From Aequorivita soesokkakensis (GTDB lineage: Bacteria > Bacteroidota > Bacteroidia > Flavobacteriales > Flavobacteriaceae), in assembly GCF_001641085.1 (NCBI RefSeq), contig NZ_LXIE01000001.1:310001-374000 (forward strand): 64,000 nt of DNA, read 5' to 3'. Positions 43,001 through 50,659 of the stretch are shown here, one piece after another. The position numbers were made by a program, and so were the translations under genes. Under the pieces are notes generated by a model. It was not told the DNA's origin. It was given only the letters and a program-made list of their open reading frames with translations, and did not search any database. Position 1 is the first letter of the stretch; every line of letters starts with the position of its first letter.

Positions 43001-43559
43001 TATTGACATTGCAAAAACGGTAAAAGAAAGCAATTCAGATATAAACAAAACTCTCAAATTTCTTGTTGATGAACTTGAAGAAGATCAATGGCTGCGAACC
43101 CAAGCTTTGATGGCGTGTATTGAATTGGATATTGAAATCGACCAAAAAACATTGAACGATGCTTTTGAAGATATGTACTCCCGTTTTGAAATGATGGAAA
43201 GTATGGTAGAAGTTGAAAAAACTGAATTGATACCCGAGGAATATTTAGAGCCAATTGAATTTGCAAAGCTTTCGCTCTACAATACCGCTGGAGGCGAATA
43301 TGAAGAATATCCCAACATTTTTGAATATTTAGGCGAAACTACAATTGACGATAAAAATTATTATGCCTTCACATTTTCATATACGGAAGATGATGGTGAA
43401 AAATATTTTGGCATCGCCGAAGAGACCGCAATAAATTTTTCAGATTTCAAAATGGCAAACGCTTATGTAGATTGGGAAGTTTTTGAGGAAGATTGGCAAA
43501 CCCAAGCAGCAAATTTGATAAAAGAAACAACCACTATCGATAATGAAGTTATAGATTAG
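40056..43559 (+). CDS. Very large TraB/GumN-family protein with three internal repeats
   Basis: The 1167-residue protein has a signal peptide (MTTTARLYFLLVFIFFNITF). An N-terminal TraB/GumN domain (residues about 28-305) carries YIFGTLHVKDNRAF, FALEIHPDS and the conserved FAAVGTAHLPGKNGVIDLL. Three tandem repeats follow at about 316-445, 462-605 and 618-757, each opening with a YSVxxP- or YSFKTP-like strand and ending with FFNSIKVF, FLNSFKFL or FFNSFEIK. The last 400 residues look helical, HEAT-like (KTLTNYYKNKKTSNNARLAI; RILDFENEEASATYFDLLEN). TraB domains are thought to be metalloprotease-like. The remainder is unrecognised. It is monocistronic with a terminator after it. Confidence 0.8.
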   Translation: MTTTARLYFLLVFIFFNITFLNAQTRDNYDLLWEIQHKDSNKKSYIFGTLHVKDNRAFKFSDSVIPAIKKSEMFALEIHPDSVYDNFDDNYYSTGLENVFKKILSKEDYARLKNRFYELNNTDLDSFPLMHPQLIESMLTKEKDKPDDKQTFLDAYLYGIAYNNKKQIAGLEKIEDQIPTIDKIDENDIKESILYLLDSSIEEQEEQLERIIELYYNGNIDEILYYVNLNEPADEIMVKRNNVMANSIEDIMKDHTVFAAVGTAHLPGKNGVIDLLRKKGYTVKKVNATFTQSEEPYQIIPDTDHWYEDNNKELGYSVLTPNKAISMNLGGKFETQTSTDLIFGGTFAYMAMDLRSETLKKDFDFVENIIKGQMASETDSLISKRTFQKDSVQFTEVLIRKNENISRMQLAFANKIVYFFFTENTMDEVKSPYADAFFNSIKVFSPKYSPSVWHTKIDSIGAYSVRFPDVEKDLSHEKENPNGEERSPYDLKIFTSSDKAEHTLYLFRYNDQPLGYYINQKAAYYDYFENYFKERGILISEPKSITMDGIEGKAYEIMFADKYHTVAKLFLRGNRTYLLMAQKTVENEKVTANDEFLNSFKFLPYAEAPFDSIVNISEKYSFKTPNKKVILDEEPYEAESEYSYVKNYSALDLQTAGTYLVQEIKLKPYYRQKSLEVFYEEYVDALKDYNDTLISNIPTTVAGKPAREILMENPNTHVKQRMKLLLDDDTIFLFLTYLGDEEINEPRVDEFFNSFEIKNNTSKFNLSASKADLIFKNLKSKDSVKFKEAKGALGYYTFDASEYKILEKNLKNRYRDDSIYYGAKYYIISNLVTLRNTETLKTLTNYYKNKKTSNNARLAILERILDFENEEASATYFDLLENHQPERVSGTPFNVLYSLSDTIPLFVANDERFARLADTKDYRDKIAAFYKNNVLKDSVYGGKMPLLKNTLLKNMYADAKAYIDTIARKNSSFINYNLIYNYIDIAKTVKESNSDINKTLKFLVDELEEDQWLRTQALMACIELDIEIDQKTLNDAFEDMYSRFEMMESMVEVEKTELIPEEYLEPIEFAKLSLYNTAGGEYEEYPNIFEYLGETTIDDKNYYAFTFSYTEDDGEKYFGIAEETAINFSDFKMANAYVDWEVFEEDWQTQAANLIKETTTIDNEVID

Positions 43560-43582
43560 AAACTGCTTAAGAGCAAGCAATA

Positions 43583-43612
43583 AAAAAGTCCCACTTATGC
43601 GGGACTTTTTTT
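43583..43612. terminator. Bidirectional rho-independent terminator
   Basis: AAAAAGTCCC / GGGACTTTTT stem with an eight-base loop and flanking A and T runs, between the convergent TraB-family gene and lpdA. Confidence 0.88.
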
Positions 43613-43630
43613 ATGGGAAACTATAAGATC

Positions 43631-45034
43631 TTAAATATGTAATGCCCTATCATCCGTTGCGGCAAGCGCAGCTTCTTTCACTGCTTCTGCATAGGTTGGG
43701 TGTGCGTGGCTCATTCTGGAAATATCTTCTGCACTGGCACGGAACTCCATTGCTGTAACAGCTTCAGCAATTAGATCTGCAACTCTTGCGCCAACCATAT
43801 GGACACCCAAAACCTCATCGGTTTTTTTATCGGAAAGGATTTTTACAAAACCATCGGTATCACCACTGGCACGGCTTCTTCCCAAAGCGCGCATCGGGAA
43901 CTGACCCATTTTATATTCAACTTTTGCTTCTTTAAGTTGCTCTTCAGTTTTTCCAACGGAAGCAACTTCCGGCCAAGTGTAAACCACTCCGGGAATTAGG
44001 TTATAATCAATATGTGGTTTTTGTCCGGCAATTATTTCTGCAACCAAAACGCCTTCTTCCGAAGCTTTGTGCGCAAGCATTGCGCCGCGAACCACATCAC
44101 CAATGGCGTAGATATTCTTAATGTTTGTTTGAAGATGATCGTTAACGTCAATCATTCCGCGCTCAGTGATTTTAACACCCGCGTTTTCAGCTTTAAGACC
44201 TTCGGTATAAGGCTTTCTTCCTACGGAAACCAAGCAGTAATCGCCTTTAAAAGTTACTTCTTTATCGTTTTTATCGGTTGCGGTAACAGTTACTTCTTTT
44301 CCTTTTTTGGAAACTGAGGAAACTTTATGCGAAACGAAAAATTTTACACCTTGTTTCTTCATAACCTTCATCAATTCCTTGCTTTGCGAAGAATCCATTG
44401 TTGGGATAATTCTATCCATATATTCCACAACAGAAACCTCAGCACCCAAACGGTGATATACTTGCCCAAGTTCCAAACCAATCACACCACCGCCAATAAC
44501 AATGAGGTGTTTTGGAACCTCTTTCATATTTAAAGCCTCGGTTGAAGTGATAATTCGGTCTTTATCCAATTTTATAAAAGGAAGCGTTGACGGCTTGCTG
44601 CCGGTAGCAATAATGGTATTTTTCGCTTCAATGGTTTCTTTTTTCTTTCCGTTGGTGATTTTAATATGGGTTGCATCCTTAAAAGCGCCCATTCCTGTGA
44701 AAACGTCAATTTTGTTTTTATCCATTAAAAACGCAATTCCTTTGGTGGTTTGATCCACAACCGAAGCTTTGCGCTCTATCATTTTTTTCAAATTCAATTT
44801 TATATCGCCAGAAATTTCAATCCCGTGCTCTTCAAAATGTTTCATCGCATCTTCATAATGATGTGAGGAATCCAGTAACGCTTTGCTCGGAATACAGCCT
44901 ACATTCAGGCAGGTTCCACCTAAAACATCATATTTTTCAATGATTGCGGTTTTCATACCCAATTGTGCGCAACGGATTGCTGCTACATATCCACCGGGAC
45001 CCGAACCAATTATTGCTACATCATAAGTGCTCAT
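43631..45034 (-). CDS. lpdA: Dihydrolipoyl dehydrogenase
   Basis: This 467-residue flavoprotein (E3) reoxidises dihydrolipoamide of the 2-oxoacid dehydrogenase and glycine cleavage complexes. Visible are the FAD loop AIIGSGPGGYVAA, the redox disulfide C42-C47 in LGGTCLNVGCIPSKALL, the NAD loop IGGGVIGLELGQVY, the second FAD motif IYAIGDVVRGAMLAHKA and the interface His-Glu pair in SHAHPTYAEAVKEA. No E1 or E2 gene is adjacent, so it probably serves several complexes. A TAAATTTG element lies on the minus strand 26 bases upstream of the ATG. Confidence 0.97.
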   Translation of the reverse strand: MSTYDVAIIGSGPGGYVAAIRCAQLGMKTAIIEKYDVLGGTCLNVGCIPSKALLDSSHHYEDAMKHFEEHGIEISGDIKLNLKKMIERKASVVDQTTKGIAFLMDKNKIDVFTGMGAFKDATHIKITNGKKKETIEAKNTIIATGSKPSTLPFIKLDKDRIITSTEALNMKEVPKHLIVIGGGVIGLELGQVYHRLGAEVSVVEYMDRIIPTMDSSQSKELMKVMKKQGVKFFVSHKVSSVSKKGKEVTVTATDKNDKEVTFKGDYCLVSVGRKPYTEGLKAENAGVKITERGMIDVNDHLQTNIKNIYAIGDVVRGAMLAHKASEEGVLVAEIIAGQKPHIDYNLIPGVVYTWPEVASVGKTEEQLKEAKVEYKMGQFPMRALGRSRASGDTDGFVKILSDKKTDEVLGVHMVGARVADLIAEAVTAMEFRASAEDISRMSHAHPTYAEAVKEAALAATDDRALHI

Positions 45035-45059
45035 AAAATATCTCTTTAAAATTGAAGTG

Positions 45060-45067
45060 CAAATTTA
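45060..45067 (-). promoter_or_regulatory. -7 promoter element (TAAATTTG, minus strand) of lpdA
   Basis: An exact TAnnTTTG match on the minus strand followed by CACTTC, 25 bases before the start codon. Confidence 0.55.
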
Positions 45068-45209
45068 ACAGTTAAAGCTTAGATAGTAAAAGTTATAATC
45101 AATAAAGTTTTGGCAATTCTGAAAACTAAATTTAGAAAAGGAAATGGCTTATAATTTTACCACTCCTTTAATTTTTCGCAAATTTGCCGAACAACCTAAA
45201 ATAACTATC

Positions 45210-46409
45210 ATGGCTTTTAAACCAGCAGACAAAATTCAGGATTTACAGTACTTTGGCGAATTTGGAGGGGTTAATCCTTCCATTTCAGATTCTTCAACCT
45301 ATACCTTTCTTTCGGCAAAAACGATGTTCGACACTTTTGAAGGAAATGCGGACGGCTGTTATTTATATTCCCGCCACTCTACTCCTTCCAATCTCTATTT
45401 AGGCCAAGCTTTGGCGGCAATGGAAGGAACGGAAACAGCAAATGTTGCCGCAAGCGGAATGGGCGCTATTACGCCAGCAATTCTTCAGCTTTGCAAAGCG
45501 GGTAATCACATAGTTTCCAGCAGAACTATTTATGGAGGAACTTATGCTTTTCTGAAAAACTTTGCGCCACAATTGAATATTGAAACTTCGTTTGTAGATA
45601 TTACAAATTTGGAGCAAGTTGAAGCCTCTATTACTGAAAATACTAAAATAATTTACTGCGAAACAGTAAGCAATCCACTTTTGGAAATTGCAGATATTGA
45701 AGCTCTTTCAAAAATTGCGAAAAAACACGGCCTGCAATTGTTGGTTGATAATACCTTTTCACCTTTGAGCATTTCTCCTGCAGATTTGGGAGCTGATGTA
45801 GTTTTACATAGTCTAACAAAATTCATAAATGGAAGTAGTGATACTATGGGCGGCGTAACTTGTGGCACACAGGAATTTATTGACGCCCTTCGCAATGTAA
45901 ACGATGGCGCCAATATGTTGTTAGGTCCAGCAATGGACAGTTTGCGAGCTGCTTCCATTTTGAAAAATTTGAGAACGCTTCACATTCGCATAAAACAACA
46001 CAGTGAAAATGCGTTGTATTTAGCTGAAAAATTTGAGTCCGAAGGTTTAAAAACGGTTTACCCGGGATTGAAGTCACATTCCGGTCACGAGCTTTTCAAA
46101 AAAATGATGAATACCGAATACGGTTTCGGCGGAATGTTAACCATTGACGTTGGTGGAATTGAAAAAGCGAACGAATTGATGGAAATGATGCAGGAACGCA
46201 ATCTTGGGTATCTGGCAGTTAGTTTAGGCTTTTATAAAACACTCTTCAGTGCGCCGGGCTCTTCCACTTCTTCAGAAATTCCAGAAGAGGAACAAAAAGA
46301 AATGGGGCTTAGTGATGGGTTGATACGTTTTAGTATTGGACTAGACAACGATATTGCTCGTACCTACCAAATGATGCGGGAATGTATGGTGAAAGTTGGG
46401 GTTTTGTAG
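45210..46409 (+). CDS. Cys/Met-metabolism PLP-dependent enzyme (methionine gamma-lyase-like)
   Basis: This fold-type I PLP enzyme of the CGS/MGL family (399 residues from the ATG at 45210) has YSRHSTPSNLYLGQALAAME, the cofactor-phosphate region ASGMGAITPAIL, VDNTFSPLSISPADLGADVV, and the Schiff-base lysine K204 in HSLTKFINGSSD. Its C terminus (SIGLDNDIARTYQMM) fits the family. An earlier in-frame ATG exists at 45144. I prefer 45210 because the family's conserved N terminus (FKPADKIQDLQYFGEFGGVN) starts there and a CAAATTTG -7-like element lies between the two. It may be a gamma-lyase, a gamma-synthase or an aminotransferase-annotated relative; the specific reaction is uncertain. Confidence 0.88.
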   Translation: MAFKPADKIQDLQYFGEFGGVNPSISDSSTYTFLSAKTMFDTFEGNADGCYLYSRHSTPSNLYLGQALAAMEGTETANVAASGMGAITPAILQLCKAGNHIVSSRTIYGGTYAFLKNFAPQLNIETSFVDITNLEQVEASITENTKIIYCETVSNPLLEIADIEALSKIAKKHGLQLLVDNTFSPLSISPADLGADVVLHSLTKFINGSSDTMGGVTCGTQEFIDALRNVNDGANMLLGPAMDSLRAASILKNLRTLHIRIKQHSENALYLAEKFESEGLKTVYPGLKSHSGHELFKKMMNTEYGFGGMLTIDVGGIEKANELMEMMQERNLGYLAVSLGFYKTLFSAPGSSTSSEIPEEEQKEMGLSDGLIRFSIGLDNDIARTYQMMRECMVKVGVL

Positions 46410-46438
46410 GTGAATTATTTCTGAATAACAAAAAACTC

Positions 46439-46463
46439 CCCGATTATCATCGGGTGCTTTTTT
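46439..46463 (+). terminator. Rho-independent terminator
   Basis: CCCGAT / ATCGGG stem with a TATC loop and a downstream T run, 30 bases after the PLP-enzyme stop. Confidence 0.7.
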
Positions 46464-46509
46464 ATTCAATATGTGAAATTTTTAAGCCGCTTTTATTAGT
46501 TCAATATTT

Positions 46510-46791
46510 TTATAAGTGCATCCATAATTGTTTGGTCTTTCCCTTTGGAACACCTGTAAAAATAAAGCCGTATTTGCACTCTAACGATTTTCATTTTAAG
46601 AAGCGTAGCGAAAATTTATTTCCATTACCAATAAAAATATTGGCAGCAGCCCCCCCCGCTCTAAAATTTAAATCCCATGCATTTGGTAAGTCTATATTTT
46701 TCAGTGGCGTATTTCCTCCCCTATTCTTTCTACTGCCATTGCAAAGGCAGGACGATACCTTTCTTACATCACAACTTAGACATTGTTTGAA
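46510..46791 (-). pseudogene. Possible decayed coding sequence with internal stop
   Basis: On the minus strand this stretch reads as one frame, GNTPLKNIDLPNAWDLNF, RAGGAAANIFIGNGNKF, SLRFLK, an in-frame TGA, then KSLECKYGFIFTGVPKGK and TKQLWMHL before TAA (46510-46512). There is no start codon before the upstream in-frame TAA at 46792. The composition looks protein-like, but I recognise no family. It contains a run of eight C (46650-46657). It is the only structure I see between the terminator at 46463 and the repeat array at 46866. Confidence 0.3.
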
Positions 46792-46865
46792 TTAGCTATT
46801 ATATTTTCTCATGCAACAGCGGTTCAAAAAGGGGATAGATTTATATTTTATTAGAATATGATACG

Positions 46866-46926
46866 CTTTATATACGCTATAAACACGTTTTATACACGGT
46901 TTAAATACACTTTATATACGCTATAA
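46866..46926. repeat. AT-rich repeat array upstream of the 249-residue protein
   Basis: CTTTATATACGCTATAA occurs twice exactly (46866-46882 and 46910-46926), with degenerate copies between and after (TTTTATACACGG, TTTAAATACAC, AATATAAATACAC). Spacing of about 10-14 bases between TATAnACnC-like words suggests a helically phased protein-binding array or a long operator. Confidence 0.5.
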
Positions 46927-46992
46927 TAACAATATAAATACACTACATATATTTTCTTGATTTTTATTATATTAGCACGAAATACTTTAATT

Positions 46993-47742
46993 ATGGCAAA
47001 ACAGGTAGGTGTTATTCGGCTTAAGGGTACTATTGGGGATGTTACCTATTACAGATCAAAAAATGGTGGGGATCTAGCTCGTGCTGCTGGTGGGGGTTAC
47101 ACCAGTGAAAGTGTAAAAAACAGCCCGAGTATGGTTCGTACCAGGGAAAATGCCAGTGAGTTTGGGCATTGCAGTAGTGTGAAAAAGCATTTTAGGCTTT
47201 CGTTGGCTCCCTTTCTATGTGTGCGAAAAGATGGTACCCTCCATAAACGGATGATGACCTTATTTACTGAGCTAAAAAAAATGGATCCGGTGAGTGAGCG
47301 TGGGCAGCGAAATGTGGGCCAAGGATTGACCACTGTGAGGGGAAAGAATTTGCTGGGGAATTTTAATTTTACCCCCGCTTGTAATGTGGCTGAGGTTTTG
47401 GGTGCCACCCTACACTATGATTTTGTCAATAGGATTCTAGAAGTTACAAACTTTGATATCCACGCGGTAAGCTTTCCATCTGGGGCTACCCATATGGCGC
47501 TTACCCTTGGGCTTTTGCATTTTGATTTTGACACCTTGAAATATCAATTGAAAACCAGTGTTCCCTTCTATTTTGACAAGAATTATTCAGGGGATTCCTT
47601 TCAACTGGGAGTGGATCTCCCGGATGTGAGCGGCACGTCGCTTGCGGTTCTGGGTATGAAGTTTTATGATAAGGTTGGGGAGACCTTTTATCTATTTAAG
47701 AGTGCGAATGCTGTGGGGATTGGGAATTTAGGGGTTTTTTGA
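46993..47742 (+). CDS. Uncharacterised Bacteroidota protein, 249 residues
   Basis: I cannot assign a function. The N terminus (MAKQVGVIRLKGTIGDVTYY then RSKNGGDLARAAGGGYTSES) recalls a family of small Bacteroidota proteins, often present in several copies per genome, that begin with a KLKGTIGG-like strand and a TRENxxEFG motif (here MVRTRENASEFGH). The second half (residues 130-249) is beta-rich. The frame extends back to a TTG at 46957, but the ATG at 46993 is the natural start. Parts of the gene are visibly more G-rich than the flanks (35 of 60 bases G or C at 47281-47340) and use GGG and GTG codons freely, a sign of transfer. An AT-rich repeat array precedes it. Confidence 0.65.
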   Translation: MAKQVGVIRLKGTIGDVTYYRSKNGGDLARAAGGGYTSESVKNSPSMVRTRENASEFGHCSSVKKHFRLSLAPFLCVRKDGTLHKRMMTLFTELKKMDPVSERGQRNVGQGLTTVRGKNLLGNFNFTPACNVAEVLGATLHYDFVNRILEVTNFDIHAVSFPSGATHMALTLGLLHFDFDTLKYQLKTSVPFYFDKNYSGDSFQLGVDLPDVSGTSLAVLGMKFYDKVGETFYLFKSANAVGIGNLGVF

Positions 47743-47778
47743 ATTGTCTAATGGGGGAATTGAAACTATTGAGCTTTT

Positions 47779-47816
47779 GGCCTCCCTTTGACTTCGCTCA
47801 AGGCGGGCTACTTTTT
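47779..47816. repeat. Hairpin repeat (TTGACTTCGCTCAA core), terminator-like
   Basis: The core TTGACTTCGCTCAA (47788-47801) has the same layout as the revcomp core TCGACTGCGCTCGA of the 25-bp repeat, with a paired C-to-T and G-to-A change that preserves the stem. Flanking GCC/GGC bases extend it and five T residues follow, so it may also terminate transcription. Confidence 0.6.
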
Positions 47817-47848
47817 AATAGGCACTATCTGGAAGCGCGTTTGGGAGT

Positions 47849-50587
47849 TCATTGTTTTTCCAGTGCTTCGATTTGATTTTTTAATTCCTCAATTTGTAGT
47901 TGCTGCTCTTGGATAGCCTTCACTAAAACAGGAATAATCTCTGCATAATTTACCCCTAGGCGGTCTACAGGCTCCCAGGTTTTTGTTTCATTACTATTTT
48001 GTTTCCATTCATTGGCTAGAACCACTTCGGGAATGGTTTTTTGCAATTCTTGAGCAATAAAGCCAAGATGGGTGGAATGATTATCAATATCTTTATTGAT
48101 CCAATTATAAGATACCGGTTTTAGGCCCATAACTTTTTCCAAACCATAATTAAGTTCTTGGATATTTTGTTTTTCCCTAGCATCGCTTGTTTGAATAACT
48201 CCATTCACTGCATGGATACTTATCCATTTTCTGATTGAGGTACCCAATGTCTTTGTTCCGTCTATGGCAGAGGCAAAAAAAGAAGTGTCAAAATAAAATT
48301 CATCTTGAGAACTAACAAAATCTGCTAACCCTCTTGTTATTTTAAAAATTCCATTGTCATCCGTAAGCAACCAATCATTTCCGGTACTTCCCGTTCGTAA
48401 CAATTCTAATCCAGCTTGATTACCGCTAGTACTGGTAATTCTAGCAAAAACATTCCCTGAATTTGAAATTTCCAGTTTTCTATTTGGAGCCAAAGTCCCT
48501 ACACCTAAATTTCCAGTATTATCCAAGGTCATTCGGGTAATGTTTCCATTGGTTCTAAAACGCATATCAAAGGTATTGGAGGTGTTGTAATAAATACCTC
48601 CGTGGGAACTGTGCAAACTATTCCCGAATAGCAATGCCGAAGCTTGATCGTCATCTGTATAAAGCCCTATATAGGCATCATCCCCCTTGCGATCTATGGT
48701 TAGTATAGCATCCGTATTATACGAAGCTCCTGAAGTACCTTCATTGGCTACCACGTTAAGTTTACTCAAGGGCGTTGTTGTACCAATGCCCACATTTACG
48801 TTCGCTGTTGACCCGTTTACACCATTGATGCTTCCCAGAACCAAGCTATTACTGGCTTCTACAAAGGCATTATTACCAATTGCCGTCGCATTGGTCAAGG
48901 CATCCGAGCCCACATCGCTATTGTTCCCTATACCTATATTGTTACTTCCAGTAGTATTAGTTCCTAAAGAAGCTGTTCCAATACCTACATTATTTAATCC
49001 GGAAATATTATTGGTTAAAGAATTGGACCCAATAGCAATATTTAAACTCCCCGAAGTATTATCGTCAAGCGATAAAGGCCCTATGCCAATATTACTGCTG
49101 CCTGTGGTGTTTGAGTTGACCGCATTAATACCCAAAGCAACATTACTGCTTCCTGAAGTATTTGAAGTAAGTGCGCTTTTACCAAGAGCAGTATTTCCAA
49201 TTCCGTCTAGGTTTGAAGACAATGCAGAACGCCCTACGGCCACGTTAAAATTTGCCGTAGTATTATTAAATAAAGCGGCGGCACCAATCCCAACATTCTC
49301 AACACCAATTGTATTATTAGATAAAGCGTTGGCACCAAAAGCTGTATTGGTACTGCCCGAAGTATTACTGCTTAAAGAGCCAGCTCCAAAAGCGGCATTG
49401 TTACCACCTGTAGTATTTGCTTGCAATGCGGACGAACCAAAAGCGGCATTATTTACTCCGCTAGTATTATTAAATAAGCTAGAACTTCCAAAGGCAGCGT
49501 TATTAATACCCGTAGTATTCGATTGCATTGATGAAGAACCGAAAGCGGAATTAAAATTTCCGGTAGTATTCAACGATAAGGAATTATTTCCAAAAGCAGC
49601 GTTACGCAAACCCGTTGTGTTGGAGTTTAAAGAAAAATACCCAAAAGCGGAATTATCTGACGCGGTAGTATTGGACCCCAAAGCACTTCGCCCAGTTGCC
49701 GTATTTCTTTGACCAGTAGTATTAGAACCCATGGCAAACAAACCAATTGCTACATTATTTGTTCCCGTAGAATTAACAAAAAGAGCACCTGATCCAAAGG
49801 CACTATTGTTCGCTCCCGTAGTGTTCGATTCCAGAGCACTTACGCCAAAAGCTACATTATTACTACCTGTAGTGTTTGAAGCTAAGGAAGCAGTGCCATA
49901 AGCAGCATTCGAGTTACCCGTAGTATTGCTTATCATAGAACTTGCTCCAAATGCAGAATTACTATTTCCCGATATATTGGAAGCTAGTGAAGACGCCCCA
50001 AATGAGGCATTATTTACACCTATTGTGTTTGCTGCCAAAGCATTATTTCCAAAAGCGGAATTATCCCTTCCCGTAGTATTGGAAAGTAAAGCATCTGCCC
50101 CAAAGGCTGAATTATCAAAACCAGAGGTATTGGCTGCTAAGCTCGATCTTCCAAAAGATGTATTTGCAGGGGCTATAATTCCAGAGTTTACATTATTCCT
50201 TTTAAAAATAATGTCCTGATTATCTGTGGTACCAATAAAATTTGTAGTTGGGTTTGTACCTGCATTTCCTGATGTTTTCCAACCTATGTTTGTATTATTT
50301 CCTACAGGAATCCAACTACCTGAAACATTATCCCAATAATAAAACCCTGGCGTATTCACCCCAACAGTACTGGTCAAAAACAGCATCATTCCGTGTTGTC
50401 CTGCTCCGGGATTAGGAGAAGGAAAGGCACTTACTCTTGGTATTAAAATACCTTCAGTATTCGTTGGGCTGGATGAATTAAGTGCAGGGATATCTAATGT
50501 GGCATTGGGATTTGTAGTGTTTATTCCAACTTGAGCGGTGAGAATTCCCGTAAGAAGAAAAATGATAATTTGTAAAAAAAACTTCAT
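47849..50587 (-). CDS. Exported fibre-like protein: 17-residue repeats plus S74 intramolecular chaperone domain
   Basis: The 912-residue protein has a signal peptide (MKFFLQIIIFLLTGILTAQ). A beta N-terminal region opens with VGINTTNPNATLDI. About 25 tandem 17-residue units (residues about 140-565, pattern NNxAFGxxxLxxNTTG) resemble YadA-head/trimeric autotransporter left-handed coils. A beta region follows, and then a C-terminal peptidase S74/endosialidase chaperone domain with S801-D802 (TSDAREKQNI), LGFIAQELQKTIPEV, VNYAEIIPVLVKAIQEQ and a coiled-coil end. S74 domains trimerise phage tail fibres and then cut themselves off. A trimeric surface fibre is the likely product. The upstream neighbours on this strand are a histidine kinase and response regulator, 72 bases away. 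Confidence 0.88.
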   Translation of the reverse strand: MKFFLQIIIFLLTGILTAQVGINTTNPNATLDIPALNSSSPTNTEGILIPRVSAFPSPNPGAGQHGMMLFLTSTVGVNTPGFYYWDNVSGSWIPVGNNTNIGWKTSGNAGTNPTTNFIGTTDNQDIIFKRNNVNSGIIAPANTSFGRSSLAANTSGFDNSAFGADALLSNTTGRDNSAFGNNALAANTIGVNNASFGASSLASNISGNSNSAFGASSMISNTTGNSNAAYGTASLASNTTGSNNVAFGVSALESNTTGANNSAFGSGALFVNSTGTNNVAIGLFAMGSNTTGQRNTATGRSALGSNTTASDNSAFGYFSLNSNTTGLRNAAFGNNSLSLNTTGNFNSAFGSSSMQSNTTGINNAAFGSSSLFNNTSGVNNAAFGSSALQANTTGGNNAAFGAGSLSSNTSGSTNTAFGANALSNNTIGVENVGIGAAALFNNTTANFNVAVGRSALSSNLDGIGNTALGKSALTSNTSGSSNVALGINAVNSNTTGSSNIGIGPLSLDDNTSGSLNIAIGSNSLTNNISGLNNVGIGTASLGTNTTGSNNIGIGNNSDVGSDALTNATAIGNNAFVEASNSLVLGSINGVNGSTANVNVGIGTTTPLSKLNVVANEGTSGASYNTDAILTIDRKGDDAYIGLYTDDDQASALLFGNSLHSSHGGIYYNTSNTFDMRFRTNGNITRMTLDNTGNLGVGTLAPNRKLEISNSGNVFARITSTSGNQAGLELLRTGSTGNDWLLTDDNGIFKITRGLADFVSSQDEFYFDTSFFASAIDGTKTLGTSIRKWISIHAVNGVIQTSDAREKQNIQELNYGLEKVMGLKPVSYNWINKDIDNHSTHLGFIAQELQKTIPEVVLANEWKQNSNETKTWEPVDRLGVNYAEIIPVLVKAIQEQQLQIEELKNQIEALEKQ
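48893..50170 (-). repeat. Tandem 51-bp repeats encoding the fibre shaft
   Basis: About 25 units of 51 bp, diverged in sequence but regular in length; for example, equivalent bases at 49437 and 49488 are 51 apart. The coding meaning is a 17-residue beta-coil unit with an invariant Gly and an Asn-Thr-Thr-Gly turn. Confidence 0.85.
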
Positions 50588-50659
50588 TGCAAGTGTATTT
50601 CTATGAAATACTAAATTGACATAACTCGTTTGTATTCACAATACTACTTTAGTCGTATT

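Noticed and set aside
46382-46795. 137-codon plus-strand ORF after the PLP enzyme
   Set aside because: It starts inside the enzyme gene in another frame and runs through a terminator; its composition is not protein-like.
46801-46860. GGTTCAAAA near 46820 as a possible tRNA T-arm
   Set aside because: No matching acceptor stem, anticodon arm or CCA context can be drawn around it.
48687-49712. 341-codon plus-strand ORF opposite the fibre gene
   Set aside because: It is an antisense shadow created by the 51-bp periodic repeats; the minus strand has the signal peptide, repeats and S74 domain.
48893-50170. Regular repeats that could suggest a CRISPR array
   Set aside because: The 51-bp units are all coding, diverge continuously and have no separate repeat and spacer parts; they encode 17-residue protein units.
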